Below are positions 16,861-24,185 of a stretch of DNA of 64,000 nt, one piece after another (position 1 is the stretch's first letter; every line of letters starts with the position of its first letter). Source of the DNA: Xenorhabdus sp014467285 (GTDB taxonomy: Bacteria > Pseudomonadota > Gammaproteobacteria > Enterobacterales > Enterobacteriaceae); assembly GCF_014467285.1 (NCBI RefSeq), contig NZ_NKHR01000002.1, positions 186,001 through 250,000 on the forward strand, read 5' to 3'. The notes below the pieces were generated by a model. That model had not been told where the DNA came from, did no database searches, and worked only from the letters and a program-made list of their open reading frames with translations. Both the position numbers and the translations under genes were made by a program.

Positions 16861-17982
16861 ATGCAAACCAAACCATCACTTTGGCTCGCCATCGCATTGA
16901 TGATGTTTCCACAGATCATAGAAACCATCTATAGCCCTGCATTACCCAATATTGCCAATGGGTTTTCTGTCAGTTCAGAACAGGCAGCCCAGACTCTATC
17001 ACTCTATTTTTTTGCTTTTGCGCTCGGCGTAGTGGTATGGGGACGTATGTGTGATGTGATTGGCAGACGCCCGACTATTATTGCCGGCTTATCACTTTAT
17101 GGATTCGCGTCCCTGTTAGCGCTGCTGACTCAACAATTTTGGCTATTACTCGTTGCCAGAATGTTATCCGCTTTCGGCGCCGCGGTTGGTTCTGTTGGTA
17201 CACAAACCATCATGCGGGATACTTACCGTGGTGAAGAACTGGCCCGTGTTTTTTCCATCATGGGAATTGCCTTAGCAGCCAGTCCCGCTATTGGCATGGT
17301 TAGCGGCTCAGTATTGAACTATTTTGCTGGTTATAAAGCGGTATTTGCCGGACTCGCTATTCTGGCCGCTATTTTAACCTGTTGGGCATTTCTTCAATTG
17401 CCAGAAACGCTTCCCGCCAAAGTGACAAAAGTCGCTTTATCCGGTACTGCAATCATTATGCTTAAAGATATTGCGATTTGGCGAAATGCGTTTCTGATCG
17501 CATTTTTCAATATTTGCCTGTTCAGCTATTACCAATTAGCGCCATTCCGCTTCGAACAATTTGGATTATCACAAGAAATATTTGGTTACACTGGTCTGTT
17601 ACTGGCTTTTGGTGTCGGGTTCGGTTCGCTATTAAATAATTTTCTCTTAAAAAAGCAGTGGAAATTTGCCAAATTAATTACCCTTGCTTCATGGATTACT
17701 TTATTAAGTGGAATTGGCGTATACCTGCTCGAAAATAGCGGGTTATTTATTTTGCCTATGTTGGGAATAGTTATCGCTTATGGGCTTGCTATCCCGAATA
17801 TTCTGGCTTCTGCATTAAACAACTACACCGATCGGTTGGGTACGGCTGGTGCTTTACTGGGGCTGTTTTATTACTTTCTGCTTGGTCTTGGTTTAGCCGT
17901 GGCAGGTTGGAGCCAAACATTGGGGTGTACACTGATTTGTTGTGGGATAACGACAATTCTTTTAACGTGTTCTTCCCGATAA
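16861..17982 (+). CDS. MFS exporter, Bcr/CflA-like (DHA1) family
   Basis: 373 residues with about 12 hydrophobic segments. It shows the DHA1 drug-exporter features: SPALPNIA in the first helix, the motif-A loop GRMCDVIGRRPTI between helices 2 and 3, and an MRDTYRGEELARVFS stretch after helix 4 typical of Bcr/CflA proteins. It probably exports a small toxic compound across the inner membrane by proton antiport. It is divergent from and likely controlled by the AraC regulator. Substrate unknown. The C-terminus (LTCSSR) is slightly short for the family. Confidence 0.88.
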   Translation: MQTKPSLWLAIALMMFPQIIETIYSPALPNIANGFSVSSEQAAQTLSLYFFAFALGVVVWGRMCDVIGRRPTIIAGLSLYGFASLLALLTQQFWLLLVARMLSAFGAAVGSVGTQTIMRDTYRGEELARVFSIMGIALAASPAIGMVSGSVLNYFAGYKAVFAGLAILAAILTCWAFLQLPETLPAKVTKVALSGTAIIMLKDIAIWRNAFLIAFFNICLFSYYQLAPFRFEQFGLSQEIFGYTGLLLAFGVGFGSLLNNFLLKKQWKFAKLITLASWITLLSGIGVYLLENSGLFILPMLGIVIAYGLAIPNILASALNNYTDRLGTAGALLGLFYYFLLGLGLAVAGWSQTLGCTLICCGITTILLTCSSR

Positions 17983-17992
17983 CGTAGCCGTT

Positions 17993-18030
17993 TAAAAAAG
18001 CCCCCAACCCCTGAAAGAGGATTGGAGGCC
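17993..18030 (-). terminator. Terminator downstream of ybgI
   Basis: A hairpin formed by GCCCCCAACCCC and GAGGATTGGAGGC (18000-18029) with loop TGAAA. Read on the minus strand it is followed by a run of T (complement of 17994-17999). It lies 20 bases beyond the ybgI stop and between convergent genes. Confidence 0.75.
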
Positions 18031-18049
18031 ATGCTAATATAGCAAAACA

Positions 18050-18793
18050 TCAAGCCGGATTCGGAATATCAATAAAAGTCACCTCCAATCCATGATGGTT
18101 TGCCAACCATTCACCGAGTGCTTTGATACCATAACGCTCTGTTGCATGGTGTCCGGCAGCAAAGAAATGCAGCCCCATCTCACGGGCAACATGGATTGTT
18201 TTTTCTGATACTTCACCTGTTACAAAAGCATCAATACCAAACTCAGCTGCCTGTTCAATAAAGCCCTGACCGCCGCCAGTGCACCATGCCAATGTGCGGA
18301 TTTCTGCTGGCGCATTATCTCCACAATGCAATACCTCGCGCTCCAACCCTTTCTCAAGACGTTCAGTCAATTCTGCGGGTGTAATGGGTTGATCAAAAGC
18401 GCCATGAGGAAGTAATGAATCGATATTACCGATGATTTTCACTCCCATTTTACGTGCCAACTGAACGTTATTACCCAATGCAGGGTGAGCATCAAGCGGG
18501 AGATGATAGCCATACAGGTTGATGTCATTGCAGAGCAATGTTTGCAAACGGCGACGTTTCATACCACGGATAACGGGAGACTCATTCTTCCAAAAATATC
18601 CATGATGAACGATGACAGCATCTGCTTCTAAACGAACAGCTTCGTCCAACAATGCCTGGCAGGCTGTCACGCCTGTAACCACCCGCCGAACATGAGGTCG
18701 TCCTTCCACCTGTAATCCATTGGGGGCATAGTCTTGAAATTCACGGATGTTTAATTCCGTATTGAGCACATATTCCAATTCAACATTGTTCAT
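18050..18793 (-). CDS. ybgI: NIF3-family protein (GTP cyclohydrolase 1 type 2 homologue)
   Basis: The start at ATG 18793, after a GGGGGA ribosome site, gives 247 residues, the length of E. coli YbgI; an upstream in-frame ATG would add 17 unconserved residues. The dimetal-binding residues of the family are visible: the HH pair in VIVHHGYFWK (about 63-64), Asp in YHLPLDAH (about 101), and His/Glu in AAGHHATERYG (about 215/219). It forms a toroidal hexamer with a two-metal site; the physiological reaction is not settled. It is followed by a terminator and is probably monocistronic. Confidence 0.95.
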   Translation of the reverse strand: MNNVELEYVLNTELNIREFQDYAPNGLQVEGRPHVRRVVTGVTACQALLDEAVRLEADAVIVHHGYFWKNESPVIRGMKRRRLQTLLCNDINLYGYHLPLDAHPALGNNVQLARKMGVKIIGNIDSLLPHGAFDQPITPAELTERLEKGLEREVLHCGDNAPAEIRTLAWCTGGGQGFIEQAAEFGIDAFVTGEVSEKTIHVAREMGLHFFAAGHHATERYGIKALGEWLANHHGLEVTFIDIPNPA

Positions 18794-18933
18794 CACATTC
18801 CCCCTTTTATTCAGTCTTTTCACCATAAAATACATACCTCCCATGAATTAAGTCAATTCACTCGCCAAATTGCCTGCCACTTTTACTTTTCAAACGGCAA
18901 TTCGGTATATATTAGATGCTCGTCTTAATAGAG

Positions 18934-18975
18934 TATAAAAACAAAACACCTCACCAGAATAAACTGGCAAGGTGT
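18934..18975 (-). terminator. Terminator downstream of ybfA
   Basis: ACACCT-CA-CCAG and CTGG-CA-AGGTGT (18946-18975) pair around AATAAA, with a mismatched middle. On the minus strand the hairpin runs straight into TTTTGTTTTTATA. It lies 100 bases beyond ybfA. Confidence 0.7.
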
Positions 18976-19074
18976 CAAAATACATATTTAAGATATTATA
19001 TTCAAAGGCAAAAACACTAAAAATGGAAATCTGAGAGACGGAAAAATGTGCTTAAGCTTCGTCATAATGCCATC

Positions 19075-19302
19075 TTAGCGATTTCGGTTACCTGCGGCCA
19101 TTTCCGAACATTCCAACCATACTGGCTTATCGCTGGTTTTTATCCATACTTTATGCAAATAGCTATAAAAACGGGCACGATCACGGCGAAACAGCATGAC
19201 AGGAAGCGCAATGACGCCCAATGATACAGCGCCAATACGCCGCAAGAGAACCTGATGCCAAGAATATTCACGATAACAAGAGTATTCACGATAAATAGAC
19301 AT
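19075..19302 (-). CDS. ybfA: YbfA family (DUF2517) small membrane protein
   Basis: 75 residues from ATG 19302, which has AGGAAAG at good spacing; an ATG five codons upstream lacks a ribosome site. The core FRRDRARFYSYLHKVWIKTS then DKPVWLE matches E. coli YbfA, and one hydrophobic segment (SLGVIALPVMLF) precedes it. YbfA likewise neighbours kdpF in E. coli, so synteny supports the name. Function unknown; an inner-membrane location is likely. An 18-base in-frame duplication makes the N-terminus read YREYSC-YREYSW, where E. coli has a single YREYP. Confidence 0.93.
   Translation of the reverse strand: MSIYREYSCYREYSWHQVLLRRIGAVSLGVIALPVMLFRRDRARFYSYLHKVWIKTSDKPVWLECSEMAAGNRNR
19265..19294. repeat. 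18-base in-frame tandem duplication in ybfA
   Basis: TATTCACGATAA occurs at 19265-19276 and again at 19283-19294, a period of 18 bases, encoding two YREYS copies. It preserves the frame. Confidence 0.8.
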
Positions 19303-19317
19303 GGGAACTTTCCTCAT

Positions 19318-19654
19318 GGGCTGAACCTGTAAGATGTATAAAATTTTACCTGATAAAATGAAAACTTACTACTCATCTGACCACTTTTTTAGTGCTGCAA
19401 GTCACTCTTTTTCTCTGATAGCGTAATTTAATTACAAAATTCATACCTAAACAGAAACAAAACAAACAAATTGAAAACAAAAAATTAACCAACCAAGGTT
19501 TGCTACACTTGCTTTAATAACGTCTTATCAACTTATCCCGTTTGTCATTTATACTTTTTTTATACTTTCAGGATCTCTTTTAACAACTTCTTTATATGGT
19601 CATTTATATGCTGTAACTGGCTAATTATTAAAGAAATAGATAAGGAGATATACC
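19318..19654 (+). promoter_or_regulatory. kdp promoter region
   Basis: 337 AT-rich bases between ybfA and kdpF with no gene. It contains the KdpE-like site listed separately and an excellent ribosome site, TAAGGAGATATACC, directly before the kdpF ATG. The sigma-70 promoter should lie in the roughly 85 bases between them; TTTATATGG around 19590 and TTTATATGC around 19604 are possible -10 regions. Confidence 0.6.
19548..19568 (+). promoter_or_regulatory. KdpE-binding site upstream of kdpF
   Basis: Two direct TTTATACTTT elements overlap across a run of T. From memory, the KdpE operator of E. coli kdpFABC has the same form (TTTATAC, T run, TTTACA). It lies about 90 bases upstream of kdpF, a suitable activator position. 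With kdpDE directly downstream, this implies the usual autoregulated potassium-limitation response. Confidence 0.7.
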
Positions 19655-19744
19655 ATGAATATATTCCTCATTATTGGAATTTTTCTGGTAATTCTATTAT
19701 TGAGCTACCTGATTTATGCGTTGTTAAATGCGGAGGATTTCTAA
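19655..19744 (+). CDS. kdpF: KdpF, small stabilising subunit of the K+ ATPase
   Basis: 29 codons: a single hydrophobic helix (MNIFLIIGIFLVILLLSYLI) ending NAEDF, immediately before kdpA with the stop TAA abutting the kdpA ATG. E. coli KdpF is also 29 residues and stabilises the KdpABC complex in the inner membrane. It is preceded by a strong Shine-Dalgarno sequence. Confidence 0.93.
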   Translation: MNIFLIIGIFLVILLLSYLIYALLNAEDF

Positions 19745-21442
19745 ATGGCAGCATCCGCTTTTCTATTGATTGCCAGTTTTTTGCCCACTCTATTTTTATT
19801 GAGCAAACCGCTTGGCAATTTCATTGCCAGTCTAGTTGAAGGAACACTACCCCGCTGGCTCACGAAAACAGAAATGGGCCTGTGGCGCTGCTGTGGCCTG
19901 CAAAAACCCGGCAGCGACATTAAAGAAATGAACTGGTGGCAATACGCCCTCACCATTCTCATATTCAATATCGCCGGATTACTTTTATTATTTGTCCTAC
20001 TGATAAATCAGGAATATCTGCCACTAAATCCACAACACTTTGCTGGCCTGAAATGGGATCTGGCACTTAATACAGCGATCAGTTTTATCACTAATACCAA
20101 TTGGCAGGCTTATAGTGGAGAAAATACTCTCAGCTATCTGAGCCAAATGGCTGGCTTAACTGTGCAAAACTTCCTCTCGGCAGCGACAGGCATTTCCATA
20201 GCTTTCACCTTAATACGGGCATTTTCCCGTCAAGGTATTCACACATTGGGAAATGCCTGGATCGATATAACACGCATCACTTTATACCTCTTGCTTCCGC
20301 TCGCTATTATCATTGCCTTATTCTTTGTCAGTCAGGGAGTTCTCCAAAATTTTTCCTCTTATGTGCTTATCCATCCCCTTGAAGGACAACAACAATTACT
20401 CCCTATGGGGCCTGTCGCATCTCAAGAAGCGATAAAACTTCTGGGAACGAATGGTGGCGGTTTTTTTGGTGCGAACTCAGCCCATCCATTTGAAAACCCA
20501 ACCGCACTGAGTAATTTTGTACAAATTATGGCTATTTTTTTGATCCCCTGTGCCCTGTGTTTCGCATTTGGTCTGGTCGTTGGCGATAACCGTCAAGGAT
20601 ACGCCTTACTCTGGGCAATGGGCATTATCTTCATTGTTGCCGTGAGCGTTGTAATGTATACCGAAACGGCGGGAAATCCCCACCTTATACAGCCCAACAT
20701 CAGTAGCCACTTTAATATGGAAGGAAAAGAAACCCGTTTTGGTATTCTGGCTTCTGCCCTTTACAGCGTTGTTACCACGGCGGCTTCCTGTGGTGCCGTG
20801 AATTCAATGCACGATTCCTTCACCGCGCTCGGCGGAATGGTTCCACTTTGGTTGATGCAAATCGGCGAAGTGATATTCGGCGGCGTAGGCTCCGGCCTTT
20901 ATGGCATGTTGCTGTTCGTTCTGCTCGCGGTATTTATCGCGGGCTTGATGATTGGCCGCGCACCAGAATACTTAGGCAAAAAAATCGATGTTTACGATAT
21001 GAAAATGGTCGCATTAGCGATTTTAGTCACCCCTTCCCTTGTTTTATTGGGAACGACTCTGGCAATTTCAACCGACGCTGGACGCAGCGGAATTGCAAAC
21101 CCCGGCGCTCACGGCTTTACTGAAATACTTTATGCTCTCTCATCCGCAGCTAATAATAATGGTAGTGCCTTTGCCGGCCTGCATGCTAACAACATCTTTT
21201 ATAACCTGCTGTTGGGAACAGTCATGTTTCTGGGACGTTTTGGTGTCATTCTTCCTGTTTTGGCTATCGCAGGCTCCATGATCCGCAAAAAACGCCAACC
21301 TATCAGCAGCGGTACTCTGCCAACCCACGGCTCTCTCTTCATCGGGTTATTAATTCTGGTCATTCTGCTGATCGGCACACTCACGTTTATTCCTGCTCTG
21401 GCTCTTGGCCCTGTCGCAGAACATTTACAACTTTGGCAATAA
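19745..21442 (+). CDS. kdpA: Potassium-transporting ATPase, K+-channel subunit A
   Basis: 565 residues, a polytopic protein with about ten transmembrane helices. The four selectivity-filter-like loops of the SKT superfamily are recognisable, for example FITNTNWQAYSGE, LGTNGGGFFGANSAHPFENP, TTAASCGAVNSMHDS and SSAANNNGSAFAG. KdpA is the potassium-binding and translocating subunit of the high-affinity KdpFABC pump. It starts directly at the end of kdpF, and kdpB follows 15 bases later. Confidence 0.97.
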   Translation: MAASAFLLIASFLPTLFLLSKPLGNFIASLVEGTLPRWLTKTEMGLWRCCGLQKPGSDIKEMNWWQYALTILIFNIAGLLLLFVLLINQEYLPLNPQHFAGLKWDLALNTAISFITNTNWQAYSGENTLSYLSQMAGLTVQNFLSAATGISIAFTLIRAFSRQGIHTLGNAWIDITRITLYLLLPLAIIIALFFVSQGVLQNFSSYVLIHPLEGQQQLLPMGPVASQEAIKLLGTNGGGFFGANSAHPFENPTALSNFVQIMAIFLIPCALCFAFGLVVGDNRQGYALLWAMGIIFIVAVSVVMYTETAGNPHLIQPNISSHFNMEGKETRFGILASALYSVVTTAASCGAVNSMHDSFTALGGMVPLWLMQIGEVIFGGVGSGLYGMLLFVLLAVFIAGLMIGRAPEYLGKKIDVYDMKMVALAILVTPSLVLLGTTLAISTDAGRSGIANPGAHGFTEILYALSSAANNNGSAFAGLHANNIFYNLLLGTVMFLGRFGVILPVLAIAGSMIRKKRQPISSGTLPTHGSLFIGLLILVILLIGTLTFIPALALGPVAEHLQLWQ

Positions 21443-21457
21443 AGCGTGAGGTAACTC

Positions 21458-23560
21458 ATGAAAAACAAACAACAAGTCTTATTTGAACCTACTTTAATTC
21501 GCCATGCTCTCATTGATTCGTTCAAAAAGTGCCATCCAGCCCATCAATGGCATAACCCCGTTATGTTCGTTGTCTATCTGGGAAGCTGCCTGACTACGGC
21601 TTTGTGGTTCAGCATATTGATCGGGCGTTTAACGGATAACGTGTCATTCAACAGCAACTTATTATTCACTAATAACTTACTGTTCACTGGTGCAATTACA
21701 CTCTGGTTATGGTTTACCGTGCTATTTGCCAACTTTGCAGAAGCACTGGCTGAAGGGCGTAGCAAAGCTCAGGCATCCAGCTTAAAAGGCGTGAAAAAAA
21801 CCAGTTGGACGACGAGACTAGCGTCAGACACTCGTGAAGCCACAAAGGAGAAAGTGACTTCTGACGCGTTGCGTAAGGGAGATATCGTACTGGTAGAGGC
21901 GGGAGAAATTATTCCCTGTGATGGCGAAGTCCTTGAAGGAGGCGCCTCTGTTGATGAAAGTGCCATTACAGGAGAATCAGCTCCGGTCATTCGCGAATCA
22001 GGAGGAGATTTCTCTTCTGTCACAGGGGGAACACGGGTTTTATCAGATTGGTTAATCATTGAATGTACCGTCAATCCGGGAGAAACTTTTCTGGACAGAA
22101 TGATCTCAATGGTTGAAGGAGCCAAGCGACGCAAAACACCCAATGAAATTGCCCTCACTATTTTACTCACTGCATTAACTATTATTTTTCTACTGGTTTG
22201 TATTAGTCTTCTGCCCTTTTCTTTATTCAGCGTGCATATCAATCAATCTGGTGCTCCTATTACGCTCACTGTACTGATTGCCCTTCTGGTCTGCCTGATC
22301 CCCACCACCATTGGCGGATTACTTTCAGCCATTGGTGTTGCCGGAATGAGCCGTATGTTAGAAGCCAATGTCATTGCCACAAGTGGGCGTGCCATTGAAG
22401 CGGCGGGTGATGTAGATGTTCTGCTATTGGATAAAACAGGCACGATTACATTAGGTAATCGTCAGGCATCTCAATTTTTACCCGCGCCCGGCGTAACGGA
22501 ACAGCAATTGGCCGATGCCGCCCAACTTTCTTCCCTTGCGGATGAGACACCGGAAGGACGTAGCATCGTGATTCTGGCAAAGCAACGTTTCAATATGCGT
22601 GAGCGCGATCTTCGGACGTTAAATGCCACATTTGTTCCGTTCTCTGCCATGACACGCATGAGCGGCGTCAACATTGGAGATCGCATGATACGCAAAGGCG
22701 CAGTCGATGCTATTCGTCGCTACATCGAAGCCAACCACAGCCATTTTCCTCATGCGATTGATCAGTTGGTACAACAAGTTGCCCACAAAGGAGAAACACC
22801 ACTAGTTGTTGCTGAGAATCAACAAGTCTTGGGTGTAGTTGCCTTAAAAGATATTGTTAAAGGCGGGATCAAAGAGCGTTTCAGTGAAATGCGCAAAATG
22901 GGGATCAAGACCGTGATGATTACGGGGGATAACCATCTGACTGCCGCAGCCATTGCAGCCGAAGCAGGCGTTGATGATTTTCTGGCAGAGGCCACTCCCG
23001 AAGCGAAATTGGCCTTAATTCGCCAATATCAGTCTGAAGGACGCCTGGTCGCCATGACAGGTGATGGTACAAATGATGCACCAGCACTGGCACAAGCGGA
23101 TGTTGCGGTTGCGATGAATTCGGGAACACAAGCAGCAAAAGAGGCAGGCAATATGGTGGATTTGGATTCCAATCCCACCAAGCTGATTGAAGTTGTGCAT
23201 ATTGGCAAACAGATGCTGATGACTCGCGGTTCCCTGACAACGTTCAGCATTGCCAATGATATCGCCAAATATTTCGCTATCATTCCTGCTGCCTTTGCCG
23301 TCACCTATCCACAGCTTAATGCCCTGAATATCATGCACCTTCACTCGCCAGAATCTGCGGTGCTGTCTGCTGTCATTTTCAATGCGATAATCATTATATT
23401 TTTGCTTCCATTAGCCTTAAAAGGCGTCAATTACCGGCCAATGAACGCACTGTCACTCTTACGCCGAAACCTATGGATTTATGGCCTTGGCGGTTTGCTT
23501 GTCCCCTTTGTCGGCATCAAGATCATTGACATGTTACTCACTGCATTAGTTTTTAAATAA
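21458..23560 (+). CDS. kdpB: Potassium-transporting P-type ATPase subunit B
   Basis: 700 residues. P-type ATPase signatures are in order: the actuator TGES motif (ITGESAPVI), the phosphorylation motif DKTGTITLG with Asp at about residue 325, KGAVDAIRRY in the nucleotide domain, and the hinge MTGDGTNDAPALAQAD. It hydrolyses ATP to drive potassium uptake through KdpA. It is slightly longer than E. coli KdpB (682). kdpC follows almost directly. Confidence 0.97.
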   Translation: MKNKQQVLFEPTLIRHALIDSFKKCHPAHQWHNPVMFVVYLGSCLTTALWFSILIGRLTDNVSFNSNLLFTNNLLFTGAITLWLWFTVLFANFAEALAEGRSKAQASSLKGVKKTSWTTRLASDTREATKEKVTSDALRKGDIVLVEAGEIIPCDGEVLEGGASVDESAITGESAPVIRESGGDFSSVTGGTRVLSDWLIIECTVNPGETFLDRMISMVEGAKRRKTPNEIALTILLTALTIIFLLVCISLLPFSLFSVHINQSGAPITLTVLIALLVCLIPTTIGGLLSAIGVAGMSRMLEANVIATSGRAIEAAGDVDVLLLDKTGTITLGNRQASQFLPAPGVTEQQLADAAQLSSLADETPEGRSIVILAKQRFNMRERDLRTLNATFVPFSAMTRMSGVNIGDRMIRKGAVDAIRRYIEANHSHFPHAIDQLVQQVAHKGETPLVVAENQQVLGVVALKDIVKGGIKERFSEMRKMGIKTVMITGDNHLTAAAIAAEAGVDDFLAEATPEAKLALIRQYQSEGRLVAMTGDGTNDAPALAQADVAVAMNSGTQAAKEAGNMVDLDSNPTKLIEVVHIGKQMLMTRGSLTTFSIANDIAKYFAIIPAAFAVTYPQLNALNIMHLHSPESAVLSAVIFNAIIIIFLLPLALKGVNYRPMNALSLLRRNLWIYGLGGLLVPFVGIKIIDMLLTALVFK

Positions 23561-23570
23561 GGTGATGAAA

Positions 23571-24182
23571 ATGATTTGGTTACGCTCTTCGATTGTTTTA
23601 CTGACATTTCTTACCCTAATTACCGGAATTGCCTACCCACTTCTGGTGACAGGGATATCAGATATCCTATTTCCCCATCAGGCTCAAGGTTCGTTGATTA
23701 AGCAAAATGGCCTATTAGTTGGTTCTGAATTAATCGGTCAGAATTTTACGAAATCCGTCTATTTTCATGGACGTCCTTCCATGACGGCAGAAAAACCGTA
23801 TAACACACTATCATCCGGAGGCAGTAACCTCGCTGTAACTAATCCGGCGTTAATCAGTAAAATTCACGAAAACACTATTAAAGCACGCCTATTTAATTAC
23901 CCTGAAAACCTTCCGATTCCTGTCGATTTAGTGACAGCTTCCGGCAGTGGGCTTGATCCCCATATCTCTCCTGCGGCAGCCGAGTTTCAGGCACAACGTG
24001 TGGCAACAGCCCGTCATTTACCGCTACAGGTGATTGATGAATTAATTCAGAAAAATATTAAACATCCCCTGTTAGGATATATGGGTGAACCCGTAGTCAA
24101 TGTACTGGAACTGAATCTGGCACTGGATAACCTGAATACAAGCGACCTGAAAACAGGCGACCTAAAAACAGGAGATAAATAA
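23571..24182 (+). CDS. kdpC: Potassium-transporting ATPase subunit C
   Basis: 203 residues from ATG 23571, chosen because AAGG at the kdpB stop is about 8 bases upstream; GTG 23562 and ATG 23565 are in-frame alternatives. It has one N-terminal membrane helix and a periplasmic domain with the family motifs GQNFTKSVYFHGRPS, SSGGSNLA and the LVTASGSGLDPHISPAAA block. It probably raises the ATP affinity of KdpB. The C-terminus is longer than in E. coli because of a 15-base duplication giving SDLKTGDLKTGDK. kdpD starts 4 bases after its stop. Confidence 0.95.
   Translation: MIWLRSSIVLLTFLTLITGIAYPLLVTGISDILFPHQAQGSLIKQNGLLVGSELIGQNFTKSVYFHGRPSMTAEKPYNTLSSGGSNLAVTNPALISKIHENTIKARLFNYPENLPIPVDLVTASGSGLDPHISPAAAEFQAQRVATARHLPLQVIDELIQKNIKHPLLGYMGEPVVNVLELNLALDNLNTSDLKTGDLKTGDK
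24142..24171. repeat. 15-base tandem duplication at the end of kdpC
   Basis: GCGACCTGAAAACAG (24142-24156) is followed directly by GCGACCTAAAAACAG (24157-24171), adding one DLKTG copy to the extreme C-terminus. Confidence 0.8.
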
Positions 24183-24185
24183 GCG

